This document shows, in pieces, positions 51,467 through 60,892 of a stretch of DNA of 64,000 nt. The notes under the pieces are model-generated. The model made no database searches. It saw only the letters and a list, made by a program, of their open reading frames with translations, and was not told the DNA's origin. Source of the DNA: JASLBX01 sp035762665 (GTDB taxonomy: Bacteria > Actinomycetota > Actinomycetes > Jiangellales > Jiangellaceae); the NCBI GenBank assembly GCA_035762665.1, contig DASTNZ010000040.1:48940-112939 (forward strand), written 5' to 3'. A program made the translations under genes and the position numbers. Position 1 is the first letter of the stretch. Each line of letters starts with the position of its first letter.

Positions 51467-52960
51467 TTATCGGAATGCCGCGATGACTCGGGCGAGCCGT
51501 TCGATCGGCGCCGCGTCAGTGAGATCGGGCAGTCGGACGATCACCTCGCGCGCGCCGGCTTCCGCGAGTTCGCGAAATCGACCGATGTGGTCGTCGATGG
51601 TGCCGGCGTTGACTGCTTCGGCATATCGGGCCGCGGGCTGGCGTGGTGACCGCAACCGCTCGACAAGTTCCCAAACATGGCTATCGTCAGACCCGATGAG
51701 CGCGGTTGACAGATGGGTCATCTCCACGCCGACTGGGTCACGACCGAGGTCTTTGCAGTGCTGCTGTAAGACGGACGTCTTGTGCCGAACGGTCGCAGCG
51801 TCGCCGAGGACGTTAGCCGCGTCCGCGTACTGTGCGGCGAGCCGCAGTGTGCGCCGTTCTCCGCCACCGCCAACCACGATCGGCACCTTCTCCTGGAGCG
51901 GACGTGGATAACAAGACGTGTCCGGGACGGAGACTGCCCGCCCGCTGAAGGAGCTCTTGCCTGGTCCCCACAGCAGAGGCAGCAGCAGCAGCGCATCCTC
52001 CAGCAGCGCGTACCGGGCTGCAGTGGCCGGGAAGTCCCACCCGTATGCGACGTGCTCCTCCTTGAACCATGCGACGCCGAGCCCGCAGACCGCGCGACCT
52101 CCGCTGAGGACGTCGAGCGTGGCGATGATCTTCCCAAGGTGGGCGAGGTTGCGGTACGTAATTCCAGTGACGAGCACTCCCAGACGTGCACGAGTGGTGC
52201 ACGCTGCCATGTAGCTCAGGGTGGTGTAGCTCTCAAGGAAGTCGTCCCACGCTCTTCCGACCTGCGGGATCTGCCGGAAGTGGTCCATCACGTAGATCGC
52301 GTCGACACCTGCGGATTCCGCCGCCGAGCTGATCTCGCGAATCCGCGTCCCGGCCTCGGCCGCTCCGCCGGAGAACGCAAAGGTCCCCAACTGCAGACCA
52401 AAGCGCAGTGATGTGGGCTGCTCCGATTGGCGTTGGGCAGCTGCTGTCGCGGTGGCGAATACCTTGGGCACCACCCGCACTGTCTGCGGGGTGAGCACCG
52501 CATCGTAACCTTCAGTGGGAATCAAGTCGCGTACCTGCCGCCACGTACGGAGCTGCGTCGTGAGGACATCTGCTGGGATGCGCTTGGCCCGGCCGCGGTT
52601 CCGCTCCCTGCACTCGGCGGCTGGCGTGTCGAAGGCCACGGCGACGCAAGGGAGGCGGTGCTGCCTGGCGAGGGCGAGCCAGGATTGTCGGCGCTCGGTG
52701 TCCAGCCCAAGAGTGTCGATCACCGTGGTGAGCCGCCGGGAGACGCGCTTGCGAACGACCTCATCGAGGAGACTGAATGCATCGGCGCTGGCTGCGATGT
52801 CGTCCTCGCCCGACCCGAGCAATGCGCGCAGCCGATCGCTCGAGATGACAGTGTCCGGTGGGAATTGCGACGCCGCCCACGTCGACTTGCCAGACGCGCC
52901 TGGGCCGACCAAAACCACCACGCATGGCGAGGGGAGACTACGGGCAACTTCGGCATCCAT
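51467..52960 (-). CDS. P-loop kinase fused to F420-type LLM oxidoreductase
   Basis: 497 residues. Residues 1-160 are a polynucleotide-kinase-like P-loop domain (GPGASGKST at 19-27, VISSDRLRALLG, TVIDTLGLDTERRQSWL). Residues about 185-490 are a luciferase-like monooxygenase domain of the F420-dependent branch (FGLQLGTFAFSGGAAEAGTR, IYVMDHFRQIPQVG, SGGRAVCGLGVAWFKEEHVA, PIVVGGGGERRTLRLAAQYA). ATG 52960 is chosen; a longer frame to 53191 would leave only 7 bp to the divergent TfoX-like gene. Why a kinase and a flavin/F420 enzyme are joined is unknown. Confidence 0.83.
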   Translation of the reverse strand: MDAEVARSLPSPCVVVLVGPGASGKSTWAASQFPPDTVISSDRLRALLGSGEDDIAASADAFSLLDEVVRKRVSRRLTTVIDTLGLDTERRQSWLALARQHRLPCVAVAFDTPAAECRERNRGRAKRIPADVLTTQLRTWRQVRDLIPTEGYDAVLTPQTVRVVPKVFATATAAAQRQSEQPTSLRFGLQLGTFAFSGGAAEAGTRIREISSAAESAGVDAIYVMDHFRQIPQVGRAWDDFLESYTTLSYMAACTTRARLGVLVTGITYRNLAHLGKIIATLDVLSGGRAVCGLGVAWFKEEHVAYGWDFPATAARYALLEDALLLLPLLWGPGKSSFSGRAVSVPDTSCYPRPLQEKVPIVVGGGGERRTLRLAAQYADAANVLGDAATVRHKTSVLQQHCKDLGRDPVGVEMTHLSTALIGSDDSHVWELVERLRSPRQPAARYAEAVNAGTIDDHIGRFRELAEAGAREVIVRLPDLTDAAPIERLARVIAAFR

Positions 52961-53198
52961 TCGCTCAGTCTGCACGAACGACGAACCTGGCCCTCGGCTT
53001 AGGAGGTCTCGCACGCTGGTGTTGCGAATGCGCCGGCCTTCGACTCCGAGAGCCCTTGCCAAGCGGCGACAACAAATCTTGTGGACCAGCTCGGCGAGTC
53101 CCACATCTCGTCCTGCCGTGAGCTCAAGGGCAAGGTCGGTACGAAGCGGCAGGTGCGGAGGTCCCGACTCTGTCGGTACCATGCCGGACAATCCTGGT

Positions 53199-53567
53199 AT
53201 GAGTTACGACCGCGACCTGGCCGACCGCATCCGCGAACTCGTTGCCGGCGAGGCTGGTGTGAGCGAGCAGCGGATGTTCGGCGGCCTGGCGTTTCTGATC
53301 AATGGAAACGTGGCTGTTGCCGCCAGCGGGCAGGGTGGGTTGCTTGTGCGCGTGGATCCGGCGGAGACCGAGTCGCTTACCAACAATGAGCTGGTCACGC
53401 CGATGGTTATGCGCGGCCGGGAGATGCGAGGGTGGCTGCGCGTCGATACCGCGGCCACAGCTGCTGCCGGCCAGGTCGAACAGTGGGTTCCGCGCGGCTT
53501 GGCCTACGCCCGCTCCTTGCCGGCCAAGGGCGGAGGCCGGCGGCGTCGAACCGCCTCGTCCGGCTGA
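53199..53567 (+). CDS. TfoX N-terminal-domain protein
   Basis: 122 residues: LADRIRELVAGEAGVSEQRM, FGGLAFLINGNVAVAASGQG, PMVMRGREMRGWLRV. This is the complete TfoX N-terminal domain; the C-terminal TfoX domain is absent, as in many actinobacterial members with a basic tail (GGGRRRRTASSG). Function unknown outside competence regulators. Start ATG 53199. Divergent from the kinase-LLM fusion. Confidence 0.88.
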   Translation: MSYDRDLADRIRELVAGEAGVSEQRMFGGLAFLINGNVAVAASGQGGLLVRVDPAETESLTNNELVTPMVMRGREMRGWLRVDTAATAAAGQVEQWVPRGLAYARSLPAKGGGRRRRTASSG

Positions 53568-53684
53568 ACTGCTACGCAGACTTAGCCCTGGTGACCGTTC
53601 TCGACGTCACTTGCACCTGTCGGGCTCAGAGCAACACGAAGGACGCGAGGCGACCTTAATGATCTCGGCGTAGATTGCAGTGGT

Positions 53685-55103
53685 GTGATGGCAGGACCCG
53701 TGAGGGCCCCAGAGGAGCGGGCGGCGGCGGGGAAGGCGGCACGTGCGACGGCCCCGCTGGAGGCACACGCCGACTTTCGGCCAGCCGAATCACGCGATCC
53801 GGTGCGGCTATTGCTCGACCAAGCCAAGACCCGCGTACCAGACCTGGTACCGATCCGGCATGGCCGGATGCTGGTGTCGCCATTCACGTTCTACAGAGGC
53901 GCCGCGCGCGTAATGGCGGCCGATCTGCAGTGGACGCCGACATCAGGTCTGCGAAGCCAACTGTGCGGCGACGCGCACCTCGCCAACTTCGGCGCGTACG
54001 CCTCGCCGGAGCGCCGCCTCGTATTCGACATCAACGACTTCGACGAGACACTGCCCGGCCCGTTCGAGTGGGATGTCAAGCGGTTGGCCGCGAGCCTCGT
54101 CGTCGCTGGACGCGACAACGGCTTCACCGCAAAACAATGCCGCAAGGTCGTTTTGGCCGGAGTGGAGCGCTACCGCACGACGTTGCAGAAGTTCGCCGGC
54201 CAGTCGATCACGGACGTCTGGTACGCGCACCTCAACATCGAAGATGTACTGGCCGAGTTCAAGGCCGCCCTTCCGAAACCACAGCGGAAGGCGAACAAGG
54301 CCCGGTTCAAGGTCGCCGAGGATAATCTGGCGAAGGCACGAACGCGCGACAGCCTGCAGGCAATCGCCAAGCTCACCACGGTCTCGAATGGCAGGCGGCG
54401 GATCATCAGCAACCCGCCCTTGATCGTCCCGCTCGCCGAGTTGACCGGTTTCGACACCGACATGGTGCTCGAGCAGGTACGCGGCATGCTCGCGACCTAC
54501 CGAGACACCCTCCAGTCCGATCGCCGGCATCTCCTTGATCACTTCGTGCTTGCCGACGTGGCGCACAAGGTGGTCGGGGTAGGGAGCGTCGGCTTGCGGG
54601 CGTGGATCTTACTTCTCGAGTCGGGCGTAAAAGGGGAAGGTCTCGTCCTGCAAGCCAAGCAGTCCGAGGTGTCAGTCCTCGCGGACTACGCGGGTGAATC
54701 CGAATATGCCAATCAGGGCGAGCGTGTGGTGGCTGGTCAGCGCGTCATGCAGGCCACGAGCGACATCTTCTTGGGCTGGCTGCGGGCGCCGGCTCCCACC
54801 GGCGGAGCGGAAGTGGATTACTACCTGAGGCAATTGCGGGACTGGAAGCTGTCCGCCGACATCGAAACAATGAGCCCGCAGGGCATGCGCCTGTACGCGC
54901 AACTTTGCGGCTGGACACTGGCGCGGGCTCATGCCCGTTCAGGCGACAGGATCGCGATCGCCGCCTACCTCGGCGGCTCAGCGACGTTCGACAACGCGAT
55001 AGCCGATCTCGCTGAGGCGTACGCCGATCAGAACGAACGTGACCACGCCGCGCTCGCTGAAGCTGTCGCCGCCGGACGAGTCGAGGCGAAGGGCGGAGTG
55101 TGA
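53685..55103 (+). CDS. DUF2252-family protein
   Basis: 472 residues. RHGRMLVSPFTFYRGAARVM, LCGDAHLANFGAYASPERRL, VFDINDFDETLPGPFEWDVK and RLAASLVVAGRDNGF are the DUF2252 hallmarks, in the order seen in aminoglycoside-phosphotransferase-like folds (the GDxHxxN and D-N-D residues could bind Mg-ATP). QCRKVVLAGVERYRTTLQKF leads into the helical C-terminal half. GTG 53685 or ATG 53688. Kinase activity is only an inference from the fold. Confidence 0.86.
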   Translation: MMAGPVRAPEERAAAGKAARATAPLEAHADFRPAESRDPVRLLLDQAKTRVPDLVPIRHGRMLVSPFTFYRGAARVMAADLQWTPTSGLRSQLCGDAHLANFGAYASPERRLVFDINDFDETLPGPFEWDVKRLAASLVVAGRDNGFTAKQCRKVVLAGVERYRTTLQKFAGQSITDVWYAHLNIEDVLAEFKAALPKPQRKANKARFKVAEDNLAKARTRDSLQAIAKLTTVSNGRRRIISNPPLIVPLAELTGFDTDMVLEQVRGMLATYRDTLQSDRRHLLDHFVLADVAHKVVGVGSVGLRAWILLLESGVKGEGLVLQAKQSEVSVLADYAGESEYANQGERVVAGQRVMQATSDIFLGWLRAPAPTGGAEVDYYLRQLRDWKLSADIETMSPQGMRLYAQLCGWTLARAHARSGDRIAIAAYLGGSATFDNAIADLAEAYADQNERDHAALAEAVAAGRVEAKGGV

Positions 55104-55131
55104 GCCCGAGAACGGGCGAGCGCAGTTGGCG

Positions 55132-55645
55132 TCAGTGGCCGGCGAGGATGTTCTTGAACGCCGCGATGGTGACCGCGAGAACGAGGACCGACAGCGCGTA
55201 GATCGTCGCTCGCCCTCGTGTCGCACCGCCGCCACGGGCAACGGTAAAACCGACCACGGCGATAAAGGCCGCGAGCACCAACTCTACGAGTAGGCGCTCG
55301 TCGTCCTCCGGAAAGAGGATCACTGGAATCCAGGCCAGTACGGCAACCGCTGCGGCCCCCACGACTTGGGCGCCGGCGGACTCCACGTCTTGGGGGCGAA
55401 CGCGTCCAGCGCCCACCAGTCGGGCCGAGACGCGGAACGCGAACCAGTGCGCGACGGCGAGCCCTATGTATGGTGACGCCCCAGATGATTCCGGCCACGT
55501 GCAGGCCGACGCCCGTCACCGGCAGCGCGATCAGGGCCGCCAGTAGGCAGATCGCTACGTAGAGAGCCATCGTGTAGGCCTCTTTGCGCAGTTCCACGGC
55601 CGCTTCGTGGTGTCCACCTTCCTCGGCGGCCGGTGCGTCAGTCAT
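55132..55645 (-). pseudogene. Four-helix membrane protein, broken by a 4-bp duplication
   Basis: Reading from ATG 55645, AAVELRKEAYTMALYVAICL and LAALIALPVTGVGLHVAGII end in WGVTI. The correct continuation, GLAVAHWFAFRVSARLVGAG and beyond (VVGAAAVAVLAWIPVILFPE, LVLAAFIAVVGFTVARGGG, YALSVLVLAVTIAAFKNIL), is in another frame. The break is a tandem CATACATA (55465-55472 as TATGTATG): removing four bases restores one frame. Family unknown. Confidence 0.75.
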
Positions 55646-55729
55646 GGCGCACATGATGGCACCCGGCTTGGGGTCATTGTGCTCGGCCATGAGCGTTACG
55701 CTCGTTGCCACGCACTTTGGGGAGCCGCC

Positions 55730-56536
55730 ATGTCCGAACCTGTACACGTTGCCGATCCGTCTCGAGATCAGCCGGCCACCGCTGACCGTCAGATCAGCCG
55801 CCTGCGTGGCTATAACCTGGTCGCTGCCGCCTTTCATGCGATCCAGGCCGCTGTGGTGCTCGTGTTGGCGAACGATTTCGCCCTGCCGGTCACCGGCACA
55901 TACTTGGCCGGCCCGCCCGGGACGATGCCGGACGACCAAGTCACGCTGTTCGAGATCCGGACCGGAGTCGCGGTCGCCGCGTTCCTGTTGCTGTCCGCCG
56001 TAGCGCACGTCGTCGTCGCGTCGCCATGGTTCTTTGGGAGGTACAAAGCCGGCCTGCTGCAGAACCGCAATTACTTCCGCTGGGTTGAGTACTCGCTGTC
56101 GGCGTCGCTGATGATCGTCCTCATCGCCCAGCTGACGGGCATCTCCGACATCGCTGCGCTGGTTGCGATCTTTGGCGTGAACGCCTCGATGATCTTCTTC
56201 GGGTGGCTGCAGGAAAAGTACCAGCAGCCCCGAGACGGCGGGTGGCTGCCGTTCATCTTCGGGTGCCTTGCCGGGATCGTCCCGTGGGTGGCCATCGCGA
56301 TCTACGTGATCGCGCCGGGTTCCACCAGCGGAGCCGAGCCGCCGGGCTTCGTCTACGGGATCATCGTCTCGCTGTTCGTGTTCTTCAACATCTTCGCGGT
56401 CAACCAGTGGCTGCAGTACCGGCCGGTCGGCCGCTGGCGGGACTACCTGGTCGGCGAGCGTGCGTACATCACGCTTAGCCTGGTGGCCAAGTCTGCACTG
56501 GCGTGGCAGGTCTTCGCCGGCGCACTCGCGGGCTGA
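55730..56536 (+). CDS. Heliorhodopsin
   Basis: 268 residues with seven transmembrane helices. Lys254 in TM7 (LSLVAKSALAWQVFAG) is the retinal Schiff-base lysine, Glu120 in TM3 (NYFRWVEYSLSASLMIV) its counterion, and His36 and His93 match the two conserved His residues. All four keep exactly the spacing of the type heliorhodopsin 48C12 (His23, His80, Glu107, Lys241; Ser250 matches Ser237). NASMIFFGWLQEKY and FVFFNIFAVNQWLQYRP are heliorhodopsin-specific. The family is a light sensor or enzyme regulator, not a pump. No retinal-synthesis gene is in the window. RBS GGGGAG. Confidence 0.95.
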   Translation: MSEPVHVADPSRDQPATADRQISRLRGYNLVAAAFHAIQAAVVLVLANDFALPVTGTYLAGPPGTMPDDQVTLFEIRTGVAVAAFLLLSAVAHVVVASPWFFGRYKAGLLQNRNYFRWVEYSLSASLMIVLIAQLTGISDIAALVAIFGVNASMIFFGWLQEKYQQPRDGGWLPFIFGCLAGIVPWVAIAIYVIAPGSTSGAEPPGFVYGIIVSLFVFFNIFAVNQWLQYRPVGRWRDYLVGERAYITLSLVAKSALAWQVFAGALAG

Positions 56537-56581
56537 CCCAGACGGCACCTGACACGGACTTACGGCGCCAAGCCCCGAACA

Positions 56582-57448
56582 CTAATAGACGACATCGGCG
56601 AGGCGATCGGCCTGATCAGGCGCGGAGGTCGTGGATACGAGGTAAAGCTCGGTGCAGCCGGTCTCGGTGAATGCCGTGACCGCGTCGTGAATCGCCTGCG
56701 GCGTGCGAAGCACTGACTCAGCAATGCGCTCGGCCCTCGATCCGACGTGCCCGTAGTAGCCGAGTAGGTACGTGCGGGACTCCGCTGCGACCTCTTCACC
56801 AAGCGAGAAGTAGATGAGTGCAGCGATGCGCGGCTCGCCGTCCCTGCCCGCCTCGTGCCATGCCGTTCGGACTCGTCCGGCGAACTCAGCGGCCATCTGC
56901 GGCCCGCCGCCGCCAGCGGTCCATCCGGCTCCCCACCGGACCACGCGACGCAGCGCGGCATCGCTCGTGCCACCGATGAGAACCGGGACCTGGCCGTGGA
57001 CTGGTGTGGGACATATCGGCGGGCCGAGCTCGCCGTCACGAACCGGCTCGCCTCGCCACGCTCGGTGTAGCAGGTCCAGCTGAGCGTCGAACTCGCGGCC
57101 GCGGCGACTGAAATCACGGCCGGCGACCACGAAGTCGTCGGGTCGACCTCCCGGCGCCATGCCCAGGGTGAACCGGCCGCCGGAGATTTGGTCGATGCTC
57201 GCGGCCGCCTTGGCCAGGATCGTCGGTGGGTACAGCGGTGCGAGCAAAATGTTGGTGGTCAGCTCGATGCGGCTGGTCGCGCCCGCCGCTGCGGCGAGGG
57301 TGGCGAGTGAGTCGTAGCTCGGGTACGCGAGGCGGTCGATTGTCGCCAGGCCAGAGAAGCCGCGCTCCTCGGCCTGCCGGGCGAGGTGGAGAAGGGTATG
57401 CCCGGGGATGCCCGGTACCGGGTTTGGCAGCCCGAATCCGATCTTCAT
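56582..57448 (-). CDS. LLM-class F420-dependent oxidoreductase
   Basis: 288 residues. MKIGFGLPNPVPGIPGHTLL starts the TIM barrel; ARQAEERGFSGLATIDRLAY and ASIDQISGGRFTLGMAPGGR are F420/FMN-site motifs, and PVLIGGTSDAALRRVVRWGA the phosphate-binding region. It is complete. Compared with the LLM half of the fusion at 51467-52960 it belongs to a different branch. It is convergent with the heliorhodopsin gene, 45 bp apart. Substrate unknown. Confidence 0.88.
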   Translation of the reverse strand: MKIGFGLPNPVPGIPGHTLLHLARQAEERGFSGLATIDRLAYPSYDSLATLAAAAGATSRIELTTNILLAPLYPPTILAKAAASIDQISGGRFTLGMAPGGRPDDFVVAGRDFSRRGREFDAQLDLLHRAWRGEPVRDGELGPPICPTPVHGQVPVLIGGTSDAALRRVVRWGAGWTAGGGGPQMAAEFAGRVRTAWHEAGRDGEPRIAALIYFSLGEEVAAESRTYLLGYYGHVGSRAERIAESVLRTPQAIHDAVTAFTETGCTELYLVSTTSAPDQADRLADVVY

Positions 57449-57653
57449 TTGGTCTCCGTGCGATTCGTCGGGTTTCGGCCAGGGGGCGATCTCAGGCCGC
57501 TGGTAACCCTACGATCTACGTCACCCGGCTCAGCCTAGGCACGGGTGACCGAACGGGAGCTCGGGCGCGGCGTTACGGCCTTTGATGATGTTGGTGCCCC
57601 GTACGAGACCGACGAGGGCACGGTGGGGGAGGCCCAGGGCGGACGATGATCCG

Positions 57654-58660
57654 TCATGGCCACCATCGTCGAAGCGCTCGGTACCGGCTCGGCGAATCCT
57701 GGTACCACTCAGGAATGAGTCTCGCGCCACATGGGCCAGAACCTCGCACCGCTTGGGAGCTCGCGTAGTAAGCAATCACGACAAGACCGATGACACTCTG
57801 CAGGATGGAGCCAACTACCGGCGCGCCGGTCTTGGCGGAAGTCTGCCCAAGTCCGGCTGGTAGGACTCGCTCTCTTCCCAGGGCGAAGCTGTAACGCGCC
57901 CACATGTTGTGGAACGCGATCATTCCGGCGAACACGGAAGTGACGAGGAGGATTTCCCCGATGTCGGCCACGTGCCGCCAAGGAACTCCTCAGCCAGCAC
58001 AAAGATCGTCCCGGGTCCCAACTCTTGCGTGGTGGCGGCAATGTTCTCCGGGCCGGTGGCAACCGACATGGCCTAGGAAGACAGGACGTAGACCACCCCG
58101 ATGATTGCGATGGCCGTGTAAGTCGCCAACATGATGGTCCGTTGAGGATTGCGAGCTTCCTCTGAGAACACGACACATGCTTCACCGCCAGCACCTTGCT
58201 ATTCACGTCGACTCGCAAGATACCGAGAATCGCGACTAACGCCCACGCGACCAGCGCGACGACCCACGCTGACCTCGATGTCGAACCATTCCGCAAGCTT
58301 TGGTTCGACTGCGGCATGAATGATGCCGTAGAGGCCGACCTGTAAGGCGGAGTACGCGAGTAGCGCGATTCATGCTGCGGCCACGCCGGCAGGTTTGCTG
58401 AGACCGTGCGTGACGTAGGTATAGAAAGCTCCCGCATTGGTGACGTGGCGCGACATCGCGACATAACCAACAGCGAAGAGGGCCAACAGGAGTGCGACAA
58501 TAATGAATGCAATCGGAAATCCGGTCACACCCGTCACTGCGTACCCGGTCGTGACCACCCCGGCCACGAACGTCAACGGGATGGCGGCACCGCAGCGCAA
58601 TACCCCGAGCCGAGATTCGGCTCCTACTTGACATGGACGTTCGCCCTGCAAATATTGCAT
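57654..58660 (-). pseudogene. APC-family amino-acid permease, fragmented
   Basis: Pieces in three frames give IPLTFVAGVVTTGYAVTGVT, FPIAFIIVALLLALFAVGYV and AMSRHVTNAGAFYTYVTHGL (TM1-2), then TM4-like WVVALVAWALVAILGILRVD, and MIAFHNMWARYSFALGRERV with LPAGLGQTSAKTGAPVVGSI (TM8 region). Stops and frame changes separate them and the last helices (TM9-12) are missing. A normal APC permease has about 480-500 residues. Confidence 0.75.
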
Positions 58661-58737
58661 GTGAAATTGCCTGCGATGGTGTGCTCCCGTATGACCCAGG
58701 CCGGCACACACTGCCCGCTGAGGGTCGTCCGACCCCC

Positions 58738-60402
58738 TCAGAATGGCGGCTCGTCGGGTGGATCATCACCGAGATCGTGGTTCCTGTCCGATCTTGGTGG
58801 ATCAGTGCCGGACTCGTCAGGTGATAGGTCGATGATGGGGCCGACGGCCTCGGGGTCGACGTGGTAAGTGAACCCGGCAGGGGTAGTGATCACGAATGTT
58901 CCCGGTGACGGCTGCACGAGCCCGAATCCGTGGTGTGTCTTGTCATGGTGGTGCCGGTCGTGCAGGGGCCCCAGGTTGTCGTGAGATGTCAACCCGCCGG
59001 ATCCGTCCGGCCGGTACGAGACAGTGTGGTCGAGTTGGCACGCTGCGGCCGTCCAGTTACACGTGGGGAACCGACACGCGACGTCTCGAGCGATCACATG
59101 ATCGGCCAGATGCTGAGGCGGGACGTATCTCGTGGTGCCGTAGTCCAACACCTGCCCGCTTGCCGGATCAGTCAGCACGCGTCGCCACGTGCCCTCGGCG
59201 GCGATTCGCCGCGCCACCACGGGGTGCACCAACCCGTAGCCGTGCAATATCCCGGGTTCATCGTCGATGCCTATAAGAGTGGTGAACGGCACGGTCACGT
59301 TGACTGTCGCGGCTCGGCCGTGGCGCGAACCAAGCCGCTGCGCGCCGCCGCTGCAGTCCGCGGCGCAACAGCCCAGATGTCCGGCGTCAAGCGCCGTCCA
59401 CGCGGTACTGGCAAGCACATCGAAGCGCAACGCACTCAGCGACACCCCCGCATCGGGATGCACTACATCGCCGGCAGCGGTGGTCTTTGCCGCGGCGTCG
59501 CGGCGGGCACGGGCGGCGGCATCCACCGCCGTGAACAGCGCGGCTATGTCCTCGACCGGCCCGAGCAACTGCAGCTGAGCCATACCGTCCGGCAACACGA
59601 ACGGCTCGCTGAATCTGCGTCCCTCGCGGGCACGCTGGCGGCGAAGTTCCGCCACGTCAGGCATGCGGCGTAGCACTTCCCGTCTGACGAAGGTCCGAAG
59701 TGCCGGCCCCGTCTTCCGCTCGGCCACCCCCAAAGCAGTGCGCTCGACAGCCAAGCGCTGCTCAGGGTCCTCATCCAGCGGCGCCGTCTCCTCACAGATC
59801 ACCCGCGCCCGGTAACCGTCGATCCGGCCGTCTCGGAGCGCGTCCAGCGTCGCCGGCAACAGCTGGGCCAAAACAACCGCTTCGCGCACCTTCGCGTCCG
59901 CGTGCCGTGGTGTCCATGAGAGCGCCAGCGACACCTCTGACGCCGCCACCTTTACCGGATCATGTTCATGTCCGGCCGAATCGCCACATCGCGTGTACTC
60001 CGGCCGCGCTGCGAGTTCGGCCAGCGCCTCGGTCAACAGGGCCTCGTGGTGCGCGACCAACCGAGCCTGCGCTTTCACGACTTCGACCAACCCATCCGCT
60101 GGCAGCTCTGTCAGAGACTCGCGCGACACCTCGTAAGCCAGCTCCGGACCCGGCTCGAGCGCCCGCCACCACGCCGACCGCTGCCACGCCAGGAAGTCCT
60201 CGTCCTCCGCGACCGCCTGCGCGTTCACATGTGGAAACAACGGCTCACCCGTTGTCGTGACCATCCCCTCGAGCCGTCGCGCCACCACTACCGGATCTAC
60301 CGTCAGCGCCTCACCCGCCGGACCGAGTAACCCGCGAGCATGCGCGGCCGGCTCTACGACGTCCTGTTCGTCGAGAACCGCACGGATTCGATGGGCTGTC
60401 AT
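58738..60402 (-). CDS. DUF222 (13E12-type) HNH endonuclease
   Basis: 554 residues from ATG 60402. The DUF222 part covers most of the protein (ADAKVREAVVLAQLLPATLD, GRIDGYRARVICEETAPLDE, TFVRREVLRRM). The C-terminal HNH domain has ACRFPTCNWTAAACQLDHTV, NLGPLHDRHHHDKTHHG and Cys pairs. Such proteins are repeated in many actinobacterial genomes. A LexA-type box lies just upstream, so expression is probably SOS-induced. An in-frame ATG at 60423 overlaps that box and is less likely. Confidence 0.88.
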   Translation of the reverse strand: MTAHRIRAVLDEQDVVEPAAHARGLLGPAGEALTVDPVVVARRLEGMVTTTGEPLFPHVNAQAVAEDEDFLAWQRSAWWRALEPGPELAYEVSRESLTELPADGLVEVVKAQARLVAHHEALLTEALAELAARPEYTRCGDSAGHEHDPVKVAASEVSLALSWTPRHADAKVREAVVLAQLLPATLDALRDGRIDGYRARVICEETAPLDEDPEQRLAVERTALGVAERKTGPALRTFVRREVLRRMPDVAELRRQRAREGRRFSEPFVLPDGMAQLQLLGPVEDIAALFTAVDAAARARRDAAAKTTAAGDVVHPDAGVSLSALRFDVLASTAWTALDAGHLGCCAADCSGGAQRLGSRHGRAATVNVTVPFTTLIGIDDEPGILHGYGLVHPVVARRIAAEGTWRRVLTDPASGQVLDYGTTRYVPPQHLADHVIARDVACRFPTCNWTAAACQLDHTVSYRPDGSGGLTSHDNLGPLHDRHHHDKTHHGFGLVQPSPGTFVITTPAGFTYHVDPEAVGPIIDLSPDESGTDPPRSDRNHDLGDDPPDEPPF

Positions 60403-60415
60403 GTGAATATAATAG

Positions 60416-60431
60416 TCGAACATACGTTCGC
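60416..60431 (-). promoter_or_regulatory. LexA (SOS) box
   Basis: TCGAAC-ATAC-GTTCGC matches the mycobacterial SOS-box consensus TCGAAC-N4-GTTCGA at all but the last position. It lies 14 bp upstream of the DUF222/HNH start, with TATTAT-like sequence between. Confidence 0.72.
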
Positions 60432-60506
60432 ATACAAGTCGGTCTACCCGGCCAGTGCGCCCGCTGTATGACCGATCAGTTCGCACCCCGATTGCGGTGT
60501 GTATAG

Positions 60507-60803
60507 GTGTGTACAGGAACCTTGCCAGAGCAGAACTGCGCTCTCACTGTCGCAACAGAACCCTTCGACATTGTGATTGAGGGCGTGGCGGCGAAGATCA
60601 CTGACGACGCCACGCTCCATCGCCTCGCCGACCTGTTCGGGGCCGAGGGTTGGGCGCCGTCAGTGCGCGATGGTGCCTTCTACCGCGAGTTCAGCGCGCC
60701 CAGTGCGGAGCCACCACCGTGGTATCTCTACGAACTCGTTCCCAGGACAGTGTTCGCGTTCGGCGCCTCGGAGCCTTTCGGAGCAACCCGCTTCGACTTC
60801 TGA
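60507..60803 (+). pseudogene. Pyridoxamine-5'-phosphate-oxidase-family gene, 5' truncated
   Basis: 98 codons corresponding to the second half of the PPOX/F420-binding split-barrel family: CALTVATEPFDIVIEGVAAK, ITDDATLHRLADLFGAEGWA, FSAPSAEPPPWYLYELVPRT and GATRFDF at the end. The first about 50 residues, which bind flavin, are missing, and the join at TLPEQN also lost several residues. Unlikely to function; translation from GTG 60507 is possible. Confidence 0.7.
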
Positions 60804-60892
60804 CCCACATGTCGGGGCGTGCCCGGCTCGCCAAGGGACAGATCCTGTCGGCCCGTTTGTTTCACCGTCGCCAACGGCAGGTCGGCAGTTGT

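Noticed and set aside
52961..53191. N-terminal extension of the kinase-LLM fusion
   Set aside because: It would leave only 7 bp to the divergent TfoX-like gene and has no domain match, though it cannot be fully excluded.
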